Assembly (NCBI RefSeq): GCF_900100335.1
Contig: NZ_FNFE01000002.1
Location: 1 to 64,000 of the forward strand
From: Natronorubrum texcoconense
GTDB taxonomy: Archaea; Halobacteriota; Halobacteria; Halobacteriales; Natrialbaceae
Direction of reading: 5' to 3'
DNA length: 64,000 nt
The notes under the pieces are model-generated. The model saw only the letters and a list, made by a program, of their open reading frames with translations. It was not told where the DNA came from and did not search any database. Positions 1 through 8,565 of this stretch are shown piece after piece; positions within the stretch are counted from its first letter, which is position 1; every line of letters starts with the position of its first letter. A program made the position numbers and the translations under genes.

Positions 1-70
1 TTTTGTCTCAGTCGGCTGCTCCGCAGCCTCCTTCGCAAAATCTGGACCAAAAAGTCCAAAAATATTCGTC
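1..70. terminator. 3' flank of thiolase gene with two hairpins
   Basis: Short gene-free edge downstream of the leftward thiolase gene. Two inverted repeats are visible: GGCTGC/GCAGCC at 14-19 and 23-28, and a TGGAC/GTCCA repeat around 42-55 that encloses and is followed by A/T-rich sequence. On the minus strand this gives a T-rich tract just after the stop codon, as expected for archaeal termination. The role is inferred from position only. Confidence 0.3.
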
Positions 71-1213
71 TCAGGGCAGTTCGAACTCGATCGCCGCACC
101 CTGACCGAAGCCGACGCACTCGGTCGCGATGCCGCGCTCGACGCCCTCACGGTTCATCTCGTGGACGAGCGTGACCGGCAGGCGCGCACCGGAACAGCCC
201 AACGGGTGGCCGATGGCGATGGCGCCGCCGTTGACGTTCAGCTGGTCGTCCGGAATCCCCAGTTCTCGCTGGGAGTACAACGTCTGGCTCGCGAAGGCCT
301 CGTTGATCTCGACGAGTCCGTAGTCGTCGATCTCGCGGCCGGCCCGCTCGAGCAACCCTTCAGTCGCCGGAACGGGGCCGACGCCCATCTCGGTCGGGTC
401 GACGCCGGCGACGTAGCTGGTGCCGACTTCGGCGAGGACCTCGAGATCGTTCTCGTCGGCGAACTCCCGGCTGGTCAGGAGGACGCCGGCCGCGCCGTCG
501 GCGATCTGGGAGGCGTTGCCGGGCGTGACGGTGCCGTCCTCTTTGAAGACGGTCGGGAGGTCTGCGAGCTTTTCGGGCGTCGTTCCGGGTCGCAGCCCCT
601 CGTCCTCGTCGTGGACTCCGTCCTCAGTCTCGAGGGGGACGATCTCGTCGTCGAACTTTCCTTCCTCGGTGGCCTCGACGGCGCGCTGCTGACTCCGAGC
701 GCCGTACTCGTCCTGTTCCTCCCGGGAGACGCCGTACTTCTCGGCGACCTTTTCGGCGGTCATCCCCATCATGAGGTTGGCCATTCCGTACTCCTCGTCG
801 AGTTTCGGGTGCATGCTCCCGCTCTCGGCCGAACCCATCTTCACGCGGCTCATGCTCTCGACGCCGCCCGCGAACACCGCCTGTTGTCGGCCCGCGGCGA
901 TCGAGTCCGCCGCGCTGATGATCGCCTGTGCGGAGGACGCACACTGTCGGTCGATGGTGGTCGCGGGAACCCCCTCGCCGAGGTCGGAGAAGAGGGCGAT
1001 CTGTCGAGCGATGTTCGCTCGCTGTTCGTCGCGCTGCTGTGCACAACCCCACATCAGGTCGTCGATATCGTCGCCGGAGAGACCGGTCTCCGCGAGCATC
1101 TCGTTGACCAGCGGGATGGACATATCCTCGCTCCGGAACTCGGACAGCGCGCCGTCTTCCCGTCCCTGTGCTGTTCGGACCGCGCTAACGATTACCGGCG
1201 TGGTGTCTGCCAT
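71..1213 (-). CDS. Thiolase (acetyl-CoA C-acyltransferase)
   Basis: A 380-residue thiolase, the usual length for the degradative/biosynthetic thiolase-I/II superfamily. It should cleave or condense acyl-CoA/acetyl-CoA in the cytoplasm, in fatty-acid beta-oxidation or acetoacetyl-CoA formation. The acyl-accepting cysteine is Cys91 in a DRQCASS motif, the catalytic His336 lies in [10 protein letters not shown] and the second active-site Cys366 in CVGFGQG, so all three key residues are present. No DUF35-type partner gene is adjacent, which argues against the HMG-CoA-synthase-linked archaeal thiolase. An AT-rich TATA-like stretch lies about 25-30 bp upstream of the ATG. Family is certain; exact substrate is not. 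Confidence 0.93.
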   Translation of the reverse strand: MADTTPVIVSAVRTAQGREDGALSEFRSEDMSIPLVNEMLAETGLSGDDIDDLMWGCAQQRDEQRANIARQIALFSDLGEGVPATTIDRQCASSAQAIISAADSIAAGRQQAVFAGGVESMSRVKMGSAESGSMHPKLDEEYGMANLMMGMTAEKVAEKYGVSREEQDEYGARSQQRAVEATEEGKFDDEIVPLETEDGVHDEDEGLRPGTTPEKLADLPTVFKEDGTVTPGNASQIADGAAGVLLTSREFADENDLEVLAEVGTSYVAGVDPTEMGVGPVPATEGLLERAGREIDDYGLVEINEAFASQTLYSQRELGIPDDQLNVNGGAIAIGHPLGCSGARLPVTLVHEMNREGVERGIATECVGFGQGAAIEFELP

Positions 1214-1317
1214 GGTTTATCACCATCTTTGTATGCACATATAACTAGGTACATCGGTAAAATCTCCGACGATATGCTATCCACCGTAAACGTCACGCGG
1301 TGGTTTAGTTATCTTCG

Positions 1318-2616
1318 TTACGCAGCTCGATCGAGCGAGGCGCCGAGGTCCTCGAGCATCGCGAAGAAGCCGGGGAACGAGACGTCGACGTGGTCGGCCC
1401 CCTCGACGGTCGTCTCGCCGTCGGCGACCAGTCCCGCGAGCGCGAGCGACATGATGATCCGGTGGTCGCGACGGCCGGAGACCGTCGCTCCAACGAGGTC
1501 GGAGTCGTCGCCGTGAACCGTGAGCGAGTCGCGTTCCTCGGTCGTCTCGACGCCCATCTTGCCCAACTCCTCGGCCATCGCGCTCACGCGGTCGGTCTCC
1601 TTGAACCGGACGTGCTCGGCGTTCGTAATGTGGGTGTCGCCCTCGGCGACGGCCCCGAGCGTCGCGATCGTCGGCAGCAGGTCCGGCGTGTCCTCCACGT
1701 CGACCTCGATTCCCGAGAGCGGAGCGCTCGAGACGTCGATCGTTCCCGCCTCCCGGTCCCACTCGACGTCGGCTCCCATTCGGTCGACGATATCGACGAT
1801 CGCGGTGTCGCCCTGCGCGCTCGGGTTCGCTCCCTCGATGCGCACCGCTCCGCCGTCCGCGCCGGCGATGGCACCAGCCGCGAGCGGATACGAGATCGAC
1901 GAGAAGTCGCCCGGGACGGCGTACTCGCCGCCGACGGGTCGGTAGGACTGGCCGCCGTCGACCGCGAAGCCGTCGTCGGTCTTACGCGCGTCGACGCCGA
2001 AGTCGGCGAGCACCTCGAGCGTGATGTCGACGTACGGCGCGGACTTGAGGTCGGTCTCGAGGACGACGTCGATCCCCTCGTCGGTGACCGCACCGGCCAT
2101 CAGGAGCGCGGTGATGTACTGCGAGGAGACGTCGCCCGGAATGGAGACCGTACTGCCCGACAGGGGGCCGGTGACGACCAGCGGGGCCTGGCCGTTTCCG
2201 CGCGTGCTGAACGCCTCGGTGCCGAGGTCTCCGAGCGCCTCGAGCAGCGGGCCCTGGGGTCGCGTGCGTAGCGATTCGTCCCCGGTGAGCACCGAGGTGC
2301 CGTCCGCGAGCGCGGCCGCGGCGGTCACGAGACGCATCGTCGTGCCGCTGTTGTCGCAATCGATGACGTCGGCGGGGACGTCGGGTCGGCCGTCGAAACC
2401 GCCGATTTCGAGGGTCCCGTCCTCACGTCGCTGCACGTCGCCGCCGAACAGGTCGACGGCGCGAGCGGTCGCCTGCGTGTCCGCGCTCCAGAGCGCGTCA
2501 CGAACCGCCGCGTGGTCTCCGTAGCCCGCGGCGAGGATCGCCCGATGGGTGTAGCTCTTCGACGGCGGTGCCCGCGCCGAGCCCTCGACCCTCGAGGGCG
2601 TGATACTGACGTTCAT
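1318..2616 (-). CDS. aroA: 3-phosphoshikimate 1-carboxyvinyltransferase (EPSP synthase)
   Basis: EPSP synthase of the shikimate pathway; it joins phosphoenolpyruvate to shikimate 3-phosphate. At 432 residues it has the normal length. The N-terminal substrate lysine is Lys20 in a PSKSYTHRA motif, a DNSGTTMRL loop follows in domain 1, and the C-terminal half has the KETDR signature and a final domain-closing segment. The reading frame extends upstream to 2742, but that extension is Arg-rich and overlaps the 3' end of the next gene. The ATG at 2616, giving MNVSITPSR, matches the family start and was chosen. It stands apart from the tyrA gene near 21 kb. Confidence 0.95.
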   Translation of the reverse strand: MNVSITPSRVEGSARAPPSKSYTHRAILAAGYGDHAAVRDALWSADTQATARAVDLFGGDVQRREDGTLEIGGFDGRPDVPADVIDCDNSGTTMRLVTAAAALADGTSVLTGDESLRTRPQGPLLEALGDLGTEAFSTRGNGQAPLVVTGPLSGSTVSIPGDVSSQYITALLMAGAVTDEGIDVVLETDLKSAPYVDITLEVLADFGVDARKTDDGFAVDGGQSYRPVGGEYAVPGDFSSISYPLAAGAIAGADGGAVRIEGANPSAQGDTAIVDIVDRMGADVEWDREAGTIDVSSAPLSGIEVDVEDTPDLLPTIATLGAVAEGDTHITNAEHVRFKETDRVSAMAEELGKMGVETTEERDSLTVHGDDSDLVGATVSGRRDHRIIMSLALAGLVADGETTVEGADHVDVSFPGFFAMLEDLGASLDRAA

Positions 2617-2734
2617 GGTCGGTCTGTGGAGTGGCCGCCCTATACCGATACCGATCCGCGAAGTCGAACGCCGGCCGTCACGAGGTGAACCGTCGGTGCC
2701 GACCCGGGCGCACACTGCCACAGCGGTGGCTGGC

Positions 2735-3136
2735 TCAGTCACCGGATCGAAGTTCTCGTTCCCGCTCGAGCCGTTGACAGCCGAGGACCAGCGAATCGGG
2801 AATGTCGGTCACCTCCGATTGCAAGGCGTCGAAAACGACGGCGACCTCGTCGAATCGGGGGCCGCGGGAGGCGACGAACGGCTCGAGTTCCCACTCGATA
2901 AAGCCCATATCCGCCAGCATCGGGAGGTGTCGGTGGAACAGTTCCCGTCGGAGGTCGTCCGGATTCGGGGGCACGTTCGGGTTTACCGCGCTCTCCGGCA
3001 GCGGAACGGATCCGTCGGCCGGACTGTCGAGCAGGGAAACGATGAGTTGCCGACGCGGTTCGGCCGAGGCGGCCCTGAAAACGGCGTTCCAGCCGTGAAT
3101 GACGCGCTTTCCGTTCTCGAAACGTACTCCGGTCAT
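2735..3136 (-). CDS. Haloarchaeal winged-helix regulator-like protein
   Basis: A 133-residue acidic protein. Its N-terminal part (about residues 15-80) contains a [10 protein letters not shown] helix followed by a second helix and a wing-like hydrophobic strand, the pattern of haloarchaeal winged-helix (DUF7344-type) proteins. No sensor domain, membrane segment or metal-binding cysteine cluster is evident. It is probably a DNA-binding regulator, but no target can be named. It lies upstream of aroA on the same strand. The 119-bp gap to the corrected aroA start shows no clear coupling. Confidence 0.55.
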   Translation of the reverse strand: MTGVRFENGKRVIHGWNAVFRAASAEPRRQLIVSLLDSPADGSVPLPESAVNPNVPPNPDDLRRELFHRHLPMLADMGFIEWELEPFVASRGPRFDEVAVVFDALQSEVTDIPDSLVLGCQRLERERELRSGD

Positions 3137-3261
3137 ACTCGCTCATTCGAGCGATAGGACATAAACAATGGTGATGGTTGGGATCGTTCACGTTCAGTTT
3201 TCGAATTTAAAACGGCCGCTTCGGACGGTTCAGTACGCCGGCTCGAGTCGGACCGAACGTC

Positions 3262-4416
3262 TCACGGACAGCCGATCGACGCCGCAATCTCGCGGATCGG
3301 CGCGTCGACCGTCAGACTCGAAACCTCGTAGTTCAGGTCGTCACACTCCCAGAAGACGCTCTGGATTCGTCCATCGCGGTAGTACGCCGTCCGGTCGTCG
3401 ATCTCGACTTCCTCGAGGACGTTCGAATTGAACCGTCTAACCTGCCGAACGACCACGAACAGTTCCCGAGCGACCGCGTTCGGATCGTTGTACCACAGCG
3501 TCGTCGTCGTTCCGAACCGTTCGGCCTTCTCGACGACGGTGACGCGATCCAGTCTGTACGCGTTTGGGACGTCGGGATCCGGCAGCTCGTACGGGACGGC
3601 GTCCGCCGCTTCTGTTCGCGACTCGAAGATGCCGTCCGGTTCGGGACCGTCGGTGACGACCCGTGCCTCCCTCGGCGGTTGGTACGTGAACGTCTCCGAG
3701 TCGGTTCCGTCGTCGATCGAGAGTCCCTCGTACGTGACCGAGACGCTGTATCGCGTCTCGCCGTCGTCCTCGACCGCGTTCCGCTCCCCGATCGGATACC
3801 GGTACTCGTCGTCGATCCAGATCGTCCGAGCGACGTCCAGTCCCTCGAGATCGGCCGTCGACAGCGGAATGACGTACGTCGTATCTCCGACGACGAGGTC
3901 GATCGAGCGACCGATATCGTCGACCGGCGGACGGGTTTCGACGACGTGTGCCTCGCGTCCGTCGACGGTCGTCGTCCCGTCGTACCCCAGTCGGTACTCG
4001 TCGAGGAGCGCCTCGAGGACGCGTCTCGTCCCGTCGGTGTCGACCTTGTACGGATGGTGCTGCAGGTCGACGATCCCCGTCTCCGGATTGTACTCCCACG
4101 TCCGTTCCCGGTTCGTCACCGTAACGGAGCCGACCGGCGCGTTCGGATCGGTCGACTCGAGCACCTCGATCCGCTGTTTAGCGGGCGGCGCTCGCACGAC
4201 GTCCTCGGTTCGTTCGACGGTCCAGTCGGGGGTCTCGACCGACATCGTTCGACGCGCCGTGAGATCGGTCATTCGTCGACGCGTCTCGATCGCATCCTCG
4301 ACGAGTGTTGCCGCGAACTCCTCGTCAGTGGGTTCGTCCGTCTCGCTACCGGGATAACTGACGCAGCCGGCCAACGCGAGCGTGGCTCCCGCCGCCAGAA
4401 CCCGTCGACGGTCCAT
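3262..4416 (-). CDS. LolA-like haloarchaeal lipoprotein
   Basis: A 384-residue secreted lipoprotein. The N-terminus has arginines (MDRRR), a short hydrophobic segment and a lipobox ending LAGC, so Cys18 should be lipidated and the protein anchored outside the membrane. The body reads as two successive beta-rich halves of the LolA/outer-membrane-lipoprotein-sorting type: repeated segments about residues 45-235 and 245-380 contain the alternation 'RIEVLESTDP', 'TWEYNPETG', 'YRYPIGERN'. Haloarchaea have no outer membrane, so the fold is probably used for binding lipids or lipoproteins at the cell surface. The gene is divergent from the M24 peptidase gene. Confidence 0.7.
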   Translation of the reverse strand: MDRRRVLAAGATLALAGCVSYPGSETDEPTDEEFAATLVEDAIETRRRMTDLTARRTMSVETPDWTVERTEDVVRAPPAKQRIEVLESTDPNAPVGSVTVTNRERTWEYNPETGIVDLQHHPYKVDTDGTRRVLEALLDEYRLGYDGTTTVDGREAHVVETRPPVDDIGRSIDLVVGDTTYVIPLSTADLEGLDVARTIWIDDEYRYPIGERNAVEDDGETRYSVSVTYEGLSIDDGTDSETFTYQPPREARVVTDGPEPDGIFESRTEAADAVPYELPDPDVPNAYRLDRVTVVEKAERFGTTTTLWYNDPNAVARELFVVVRQVRRFNSNVLEEVEIDDRTAYYRDGRIQSVFWECDDLNYEVSSLTVDAPIREIAASIGCP

Positions 4417-4531
4417 ATGCGGGGAATGACTATCGTTAAATCATAAGTCTGTGGGTCCGAATCCAGTCTGCGATCGTTCGGCATCGACCGCGATCCGCGA
4501 TATTATGTGCTCCCCGGCCACACTCCGACGC

Positions 4532-5722
4532 ATGGATACTGCTGTCGACCTCTCCTCGTTACGGGAATCGCTCGAGGCGAACGGCGCTGACGGCTACCTG
4601 ATCGACGACGACGCGTCGGACTCCGACCAGCGGTACGTCTCCGGCTTCACCGCGCCGGATCCGTACCAGACGCTCGTCACGCCCGAGGGCGTTCACCTGC
4701 TCGTTTCGGGGCTCGAGTACGGCCGCGCGAGCACGGAGTCGAGCGCCGATTCGGTGACGCGTCGAGCCGACTACGACTACCAGCAACTCGTCGCCGAACA
4801 CGGCCCCTACGAGGCCAAGAGCCGACTGCTCGAGGCGTTTCTGGACGATCACGACGTCGACTCGCTGGCCGTGCCGCGGAACTTCCCGACCGGAACCGCG
4901 GACGGGTTGCGAGCGCGCGGCCTCGAGGTCACCGTCGAACCGGAGGGGATCGTCGAGGGGATCCGAGCGACGAAGAGCGACTGGGAACTCGCACAGATCG
5001 AAGCGACCCAGGACGCCAACGAAGCTGCGATGGCGACCGCCGAGGAGCTGATCGCGACGGCTGATATCGCTGACGACGGCACGCTCGTCCGCGACGGCGC
5101 GGCGCTCACGAGCGAACGGGTCAAAGAGGAGATCGAGATCACCCTGCTTCGCCACGGCTGCGGGCTCGACGACACCATCGTCGCCTGCGGCGCCGACGGC
5201 GCGGACCCCCACAACCGCGGCAGCGGCCCGCTCGCGGCCGACGAACTAATCGTGATCGACATCTTCCCGCGGGACAAGGAGACGGGCTACTTCGCGGACA
5301 TGACTCGCACCTTCGCTCGCGGCGACCCGGGCGAGGAGGCTCGACGGCGGTACGACGTGACGAAGGAAGCCTACGAGGCCGCCCTCGAGGCCGTCGAGGC
5401 CGGCGTCACGGGGGCCGACGTCCACGGCGTTGCCTGCGACGTCATCGAGGACGCCGGCTACGAAACCCTCCGCAGCGATCCGAGCACCGACACCGGCTTC
5501 ATCCACAGCACGGGCCACGGCGTCGGATTAGACATCCACGAACAGCCCAGCGTCTCGCCGTCCGGCGGCGAACTCGAGCCCGGCCACGTGATCTCGATCG
5601 AACCCGGCATCTACGATCCCGAGGTGGGTGGGGTGCGAATCGAGGATCTGGTGGTCGTTACCGAGGACGGGTACGAGAACCTGACCGACTATCGCGTGGG
5701 CCTCGAGCCGAAAAACGAGTAA
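4532..5722 (+). CDS. M24 family aminopeptidase P (Xaa-Pro peptidase)
   Basis: A 396-residue metallopeptidase of the pita-bread fold, predicted to remove N-terminal residues preceding proline in the cytoplasm. The N-terminal creatinase-like domain covers about residues 1-130. The catalytic domain shows metal ligands Asp243 and Asp256 (DIFPRDK and ADMTRT), the His in GHGVGLDIHEQ, and the two Glu residues in IEPGIYD and GGVRIEDLV, so the dinuclear site is complete. The frame is open from 4451, but the ATG at 4532 begins a conventional N-terminus and follows a purine-rich stretch by a few bases. Confidence 0.9.
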   Translation: MDTAVDLSSLRESLEANGADGYLIDDDASDSDQRYVSGFTAPDPYQTLVTPEGVHLLVSGLEYGRASTESSADSVTRRADYDYQQLVAEHGPYEAKSRLLEAFLDDHDVDSLAVPRNFPTGTADGLRARGLEVTVEPEGIVEGIRATKSDWELAQIEATQDANEAAMATAEELIATADIADDGTLVRDGAALTSERVKEEIEITLLRHGCGLDDTIVACGADGADPHNRGSGPLAADELIVIDIFPRDKETGYFADMTRTFARGDPGEEARRRYDVTKEAYEAALEAVEAGVTGADVHGVACDVIEDAGYETLRSDPSTDTGFIHSTGHGVGLDIHEQPSVSPSGGELEPGHVISIEPGIYDPEVGGVRIEDLVVVTEDGYENLTDYRVGLEPKNE

Positions 5723-5772
5723 CGGTCCGCGGGTCGAGCCGAAACGCGAGTGACGAACCGGTCGACCGAACG

Positions 5773-6060
5773 TCACTCGGCTGCCGACTTGGGCGACGAT
5801 TCCGCTCGCGGTTCGACCTCGAGCTCCTCCAGCTCTTCTAAGTCACCCTCCGCCGTCGCTTGCTCGATCTTCGCGATCTCCTCCGCGTAGTGGAGGAAGG
5901 TGTCGACGGAGGCGACCACGACGCGGGCCTCGATCGTCAGCAGCTCGATCCCGACGACGGAGACGCGCGCCCAGACGTCGATGACGACGCCCTTGTCGAG
6001 GATGCGGTCGAGCACTTCGGCGAGACTCGAGGAGTCGGGTCGTCGTTGTGGTGATGCCAT
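5773..6060 (-). CDS. gvpA: Gas vesicle structural protein GvpA/GvpJ family
   Basis: A 95-residue protein whose residues about 8-70 contain the hallmark sequence of the gas-vesicle shell protein ([48 protein letters not shown]). The amphipathic alpha-beta-beta-alpha core that forms the ribbed shell is intact, with a variable acidic tail from about 71. It normally sits in a cluster with gvpC, F-O and D/E; none of those is within the window, so this is an isolated copy. It could be a real shell gene served by accessory proteins elsewhere, or a relic of a lost cluster. The length is slightly above canonical GvpA because of the tail. Confidence 0.9.
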   Translation of the reverse strand: MASPQRRPDSSSLAEVLDRILDKGVVIDVWARVSVVGIELLTIEARVVVASVDTFLHYAEEIAKIEQATAEGDLEELEELEVEPRAESSPKSAAE

Positions 6061-6281
6061 TGTGATCTCCAGTTGAGCGTCCAGCGCGAGTTCGTTTCAT
6101 TACACGGGCTGCATCGGCAAGCAAATATCCGAACCGAATCGCTGTAAACGGAACTCGGGATACGGAACGACCGCCGACCGATCGGTGACGCACCTCGTGG
6201 CACCGATCTCGACCAGCGGACAGTTCGGATCGACGTTCCGCCGTCGAATACCCGCGCTGTCTTCAGCACGACTCGACCGGT

Positions 6282-7316
6282 TCAGAGGCGTCCTCCGACC
6301 TCGAGCCCACTCCGTAACGCGGCGTGCAGTCGGCCTTCGCCGGCGACCCAGTCGCCGAGACAGTAGAGGCCCGACTCCTCTGCGCGTCGAAGGGGGTCGC
6401 GGTCGACGCCATCCTCCGGCAGCGCGTAGCGCCAGCCTTGGTGGTCCGTCCAGTCGGGCTCGAGCAGGCGCTCGTCCTCGACGATGGCCGCAGTGAGCTC
6501 GGCGAGTGCCTCGAGATTCGCCGCCGGATCTTCGTCGTACCGATCGGTGGACCAGTCGGGACTCGCTTGTACGATCAGCAGCGACTCGCCCTCGGGGACG
6601 TGGCCGGATTTGCACTCCTCCCGTGAGATCCAACCGATTTCGTGTTCCTTGTCGGTGTTGACCAGCGCGTAGTAGGGTCGCTCGAGTTCGAACGGGTAAT
6701 GAAAGACGCCGGTCCAGATCGTTCGATACGGCACGTCGTCGACGGCGTCGACGAGTTCGTCACGGATCTCGGCGTCCCACGCCGCCGTCCGCAGCAACTC
6801 GGCCGTCTGCGGCGCGGGCGGATTCAGCAGAATCGCGTCGAACGGTCCCCACTGTTCTCCGCCGGCGTCCTCGAGCCGCCAGCGTTCCGCGCTGTCGTCC
6901 CGGATTACCGTCTCCACGCGCGTCTCGCGGTGGATCGTCGCGTCGGTATGGGCGAAGAGTCGCTTCGCGAGCTGGGTCAGTCCCGACTCGTAGCTCCACT
7001 TGTGCTCGTCCGCGTCCCGACCCACCGACACCTCGCCCGCGCTGTCGAAGGTCCAGACGGGATCAGTAACGTCGACCAGCCCGTCAGTGTCGAGCGTCTC
7101 CGTGAGCAACTCGACGACGCGCTCGTCGTCCGATTTCACGTAGTTCGCGCCGTAGTCGTAGATCACGTCGTCCCGGCGGCGGGTCGCCGCGCGCCCGCAG
7201 AGGCCGCGGGACTTCTCGAGGACCGTGATCTCGGGGTCGTCGAGTTCGTCCTCGAGCGCGTACGCCGCGGCTGCGGCCGCCGCACCGGCACCGACGATAC
7301 CGATTCGTATCGTCAT
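6282..7316 (-). CDS. NAD(P)/FAD-dependent amine-oxidase-like (renalase-type) oxidoreductase
   Basis: A 344-residue flavoprotein. It opens with the dinucleotide-binding GIVGAGAAAAAAAYAL motif and ends with the second FAD-contact segment GDWVAGEGRLHAALRSG. Between them lies a substrate domain with the DYGANYV segment seen in renalase-like/protoporphyrinogen-oxidase-like enzymes. Substrate unknown. The frame is open to 7391, but the extra N-terminal residues precede the Rossmann strand and look non-coding; the ATG at 7316 (MTIRIG) is the natural start. It is the last ordinary gene before the accessory island. Confidence 0.82.
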   Translation of the reverse strand: MTIRIGIVGAGAAAAAAAYALEDELDDPEITVLEKSRGLCGRAATRRRDDVIYDYGANYVKSDDERVVELLTETLDTDGLVDVTDPVWTFDSAGEVSVGRDADEHKWSYESGLTQLAKRLFAHTDATIHRETRVETVIRDDSAERWRLEDAGGEQWGPFDAILLNPPAPQTAELLRTAAWDAEIRDELVDAVDDVPYRTIWTGVFHYPFELERPYYALVNTDKEHEIGWISREECKSGHVPEGESLLIVQASPDWSTDRYDEDPAANLEALAELTAAIVEDERLLEPDWTDHQGWRYALPEDGVDRDPLRRAEESGLYCLGDWVAGEGRLHAALRSGLEVGGRL

Positions 7317-7387
7317 CAGTGTACGCTTCAGATCCCCACGTATTTGAGTTGAGGGTACGCCATGGCGACCGCATGCGACCGCGGACG

Positions 7388-8401
7388 TCACTTTGCGTCC
7401 AAGCCGACCTGTTCATACCACGTTCGGATCTGTTCGGGAAGTTCCCGATCCTCGCCTCCGAGTGCCGCGCGGGCATAGCCCCCCGTTCGAGAGAGTATTT
7501 CGACGTAGTACAGAAGCGCGATCAGCGCTTTGTGAAGGGGAGACAACGACTCCCACTCGCGACACTTCGATCGCAACACCGAACGAGGCGCGGGCAGATA
7601 CGCTGACGAATCTCGGAGCCGAGATCCCTCACCGACTATCGATCCATACTGTGCGTCGAGTTGATACAGTCCCGTACCGGACTTGCAGCCCTTTGTGACG
7701 ACCTCCAACAGCGACTCGCGAGCGGGATGTGTCAATGTAACGTTCGGACAGAAGCCGGTCTCGAATCCCAATGCAGACACCTCGACCCCGAAGACGACGT
7801 CCTCGCCCGCATCGAGGGTCGGATTGAACCGAAGGCCGGTTTCGAACACGCCGTTCCGAACTGCGAGGCTACAGGTTGGACAAAACCCGTATCGGGTCAT
7901 GAACGCCTCGACGGGGAAGCGAATGTGACTGTCGTACCACCCCGCGACCGTCTCCGCCGCCCCCTCCCTGACGATATCGACGGGAAACCCCACGTAATCA
8001 GCGTCTCGAGCGGCAAAGAGGCCCGCGATTTTCAAGAGCCCGTTCTTCTCGATCGTCATATCCGCGTCGGTGAACAGTATGACGTCCCCGGTCGCTTCCT
8101 CGATCGCGACGTTCCGGGCGCTCCCTGGCGTCTCGTAATCGGTCTCCGTGTGGACAGTCACCTCGTCGATCGACTCCGAAAGCACCCCTAGCTCCGCTTC
8201 GGTCTCCCCGTCCGCTGGCGTGACCACCGTGTGGATTCCAACGGTCTCGTACGTAGCTGCCGCCACTGACGTCACTGTCTTTCGTATCCCATCGGGGTTA
8301 TCGTAGACTGGGATGATGACCGAAATGTCGGGTAAAACCGACTCGTCACCCTCGTCTACGAAAGACTCGAGAGCAGACTCGTTGATCAGATACCGGTTCA
8401 T
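7388..8401 (-). CDS. Glycosyltransferase family 2 (island copy A)
   Basis: A 337-residue GT-A-fold glycosyltransferase. It has the SVIIPVYDN nucleotide-binding start at about residue 26, the metal-binding DAD triad in FTDADM near residue 118, and a GEDVVFG acceptor-site acidic motif near residue 219. No long membrane segments are visible apart from a modest C-terminal hydrophobic stretch (ALIALLYYVEIL). Cysteines in GFCPTCSL may bind metal or stabilise the acceptor loop. It is the left boundary gene of the peptide island. A second GT2 at the right boundary suggests that sugar is added to an island product, but the donor and acceptor cannot be read from sequence. Confidence 0.85.
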   Translation of the reverse strand: MNRYLINESALESFVDEGDESVLPDISVIIPVYDNPDGIRKTVTSVAAATYETVGIHTVVTPADGETEAELGVLSESIDEVTVHTETDYETPGSARNVAIEEATGDVILFTDADMTIEKNGLLKIAGLFAARDADYVGFPVDIVREGAAETVAGWYDSHIRFPVEAFMTRYGFCPTCSLAVRNGVFETGLRFNPTLDAGEDVVFGVEVSALGFETGFCPNVTLTHPARESLLEVVTKGCKSGTGLYQLDAQYGSIVGEGSRLRDSSAYLPAPRSVLRSKCREWESLSPLHKALIALLYYVEILSRTGGYARAALGGEDRELPEQIRTWYEQVGLDAK

Positions 8402-8565
8402 TCGTTCGACTATTCGTACATATCAACCGTTCAAAAATCCCGCGTTCTGTCCGTATCGAGATATGATTTCGAACGACGACCGAACGATTTCGAAGTGACG
8501 GTCAATCAACGACCCGACGACCGGTTACACGGAGGAATCCCACGACTGCAGTTGTGTGGAGGCTG

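Noticed and set aside
161-1516. Long open frame (451 codons) opposite the thiolase and aroA genes
   Set aside because: It is antisense to two clear enzymes and its translation (Arg/Val/Leu repeats, no domain) is the usual shadow frame of GC-rich halophile genes.
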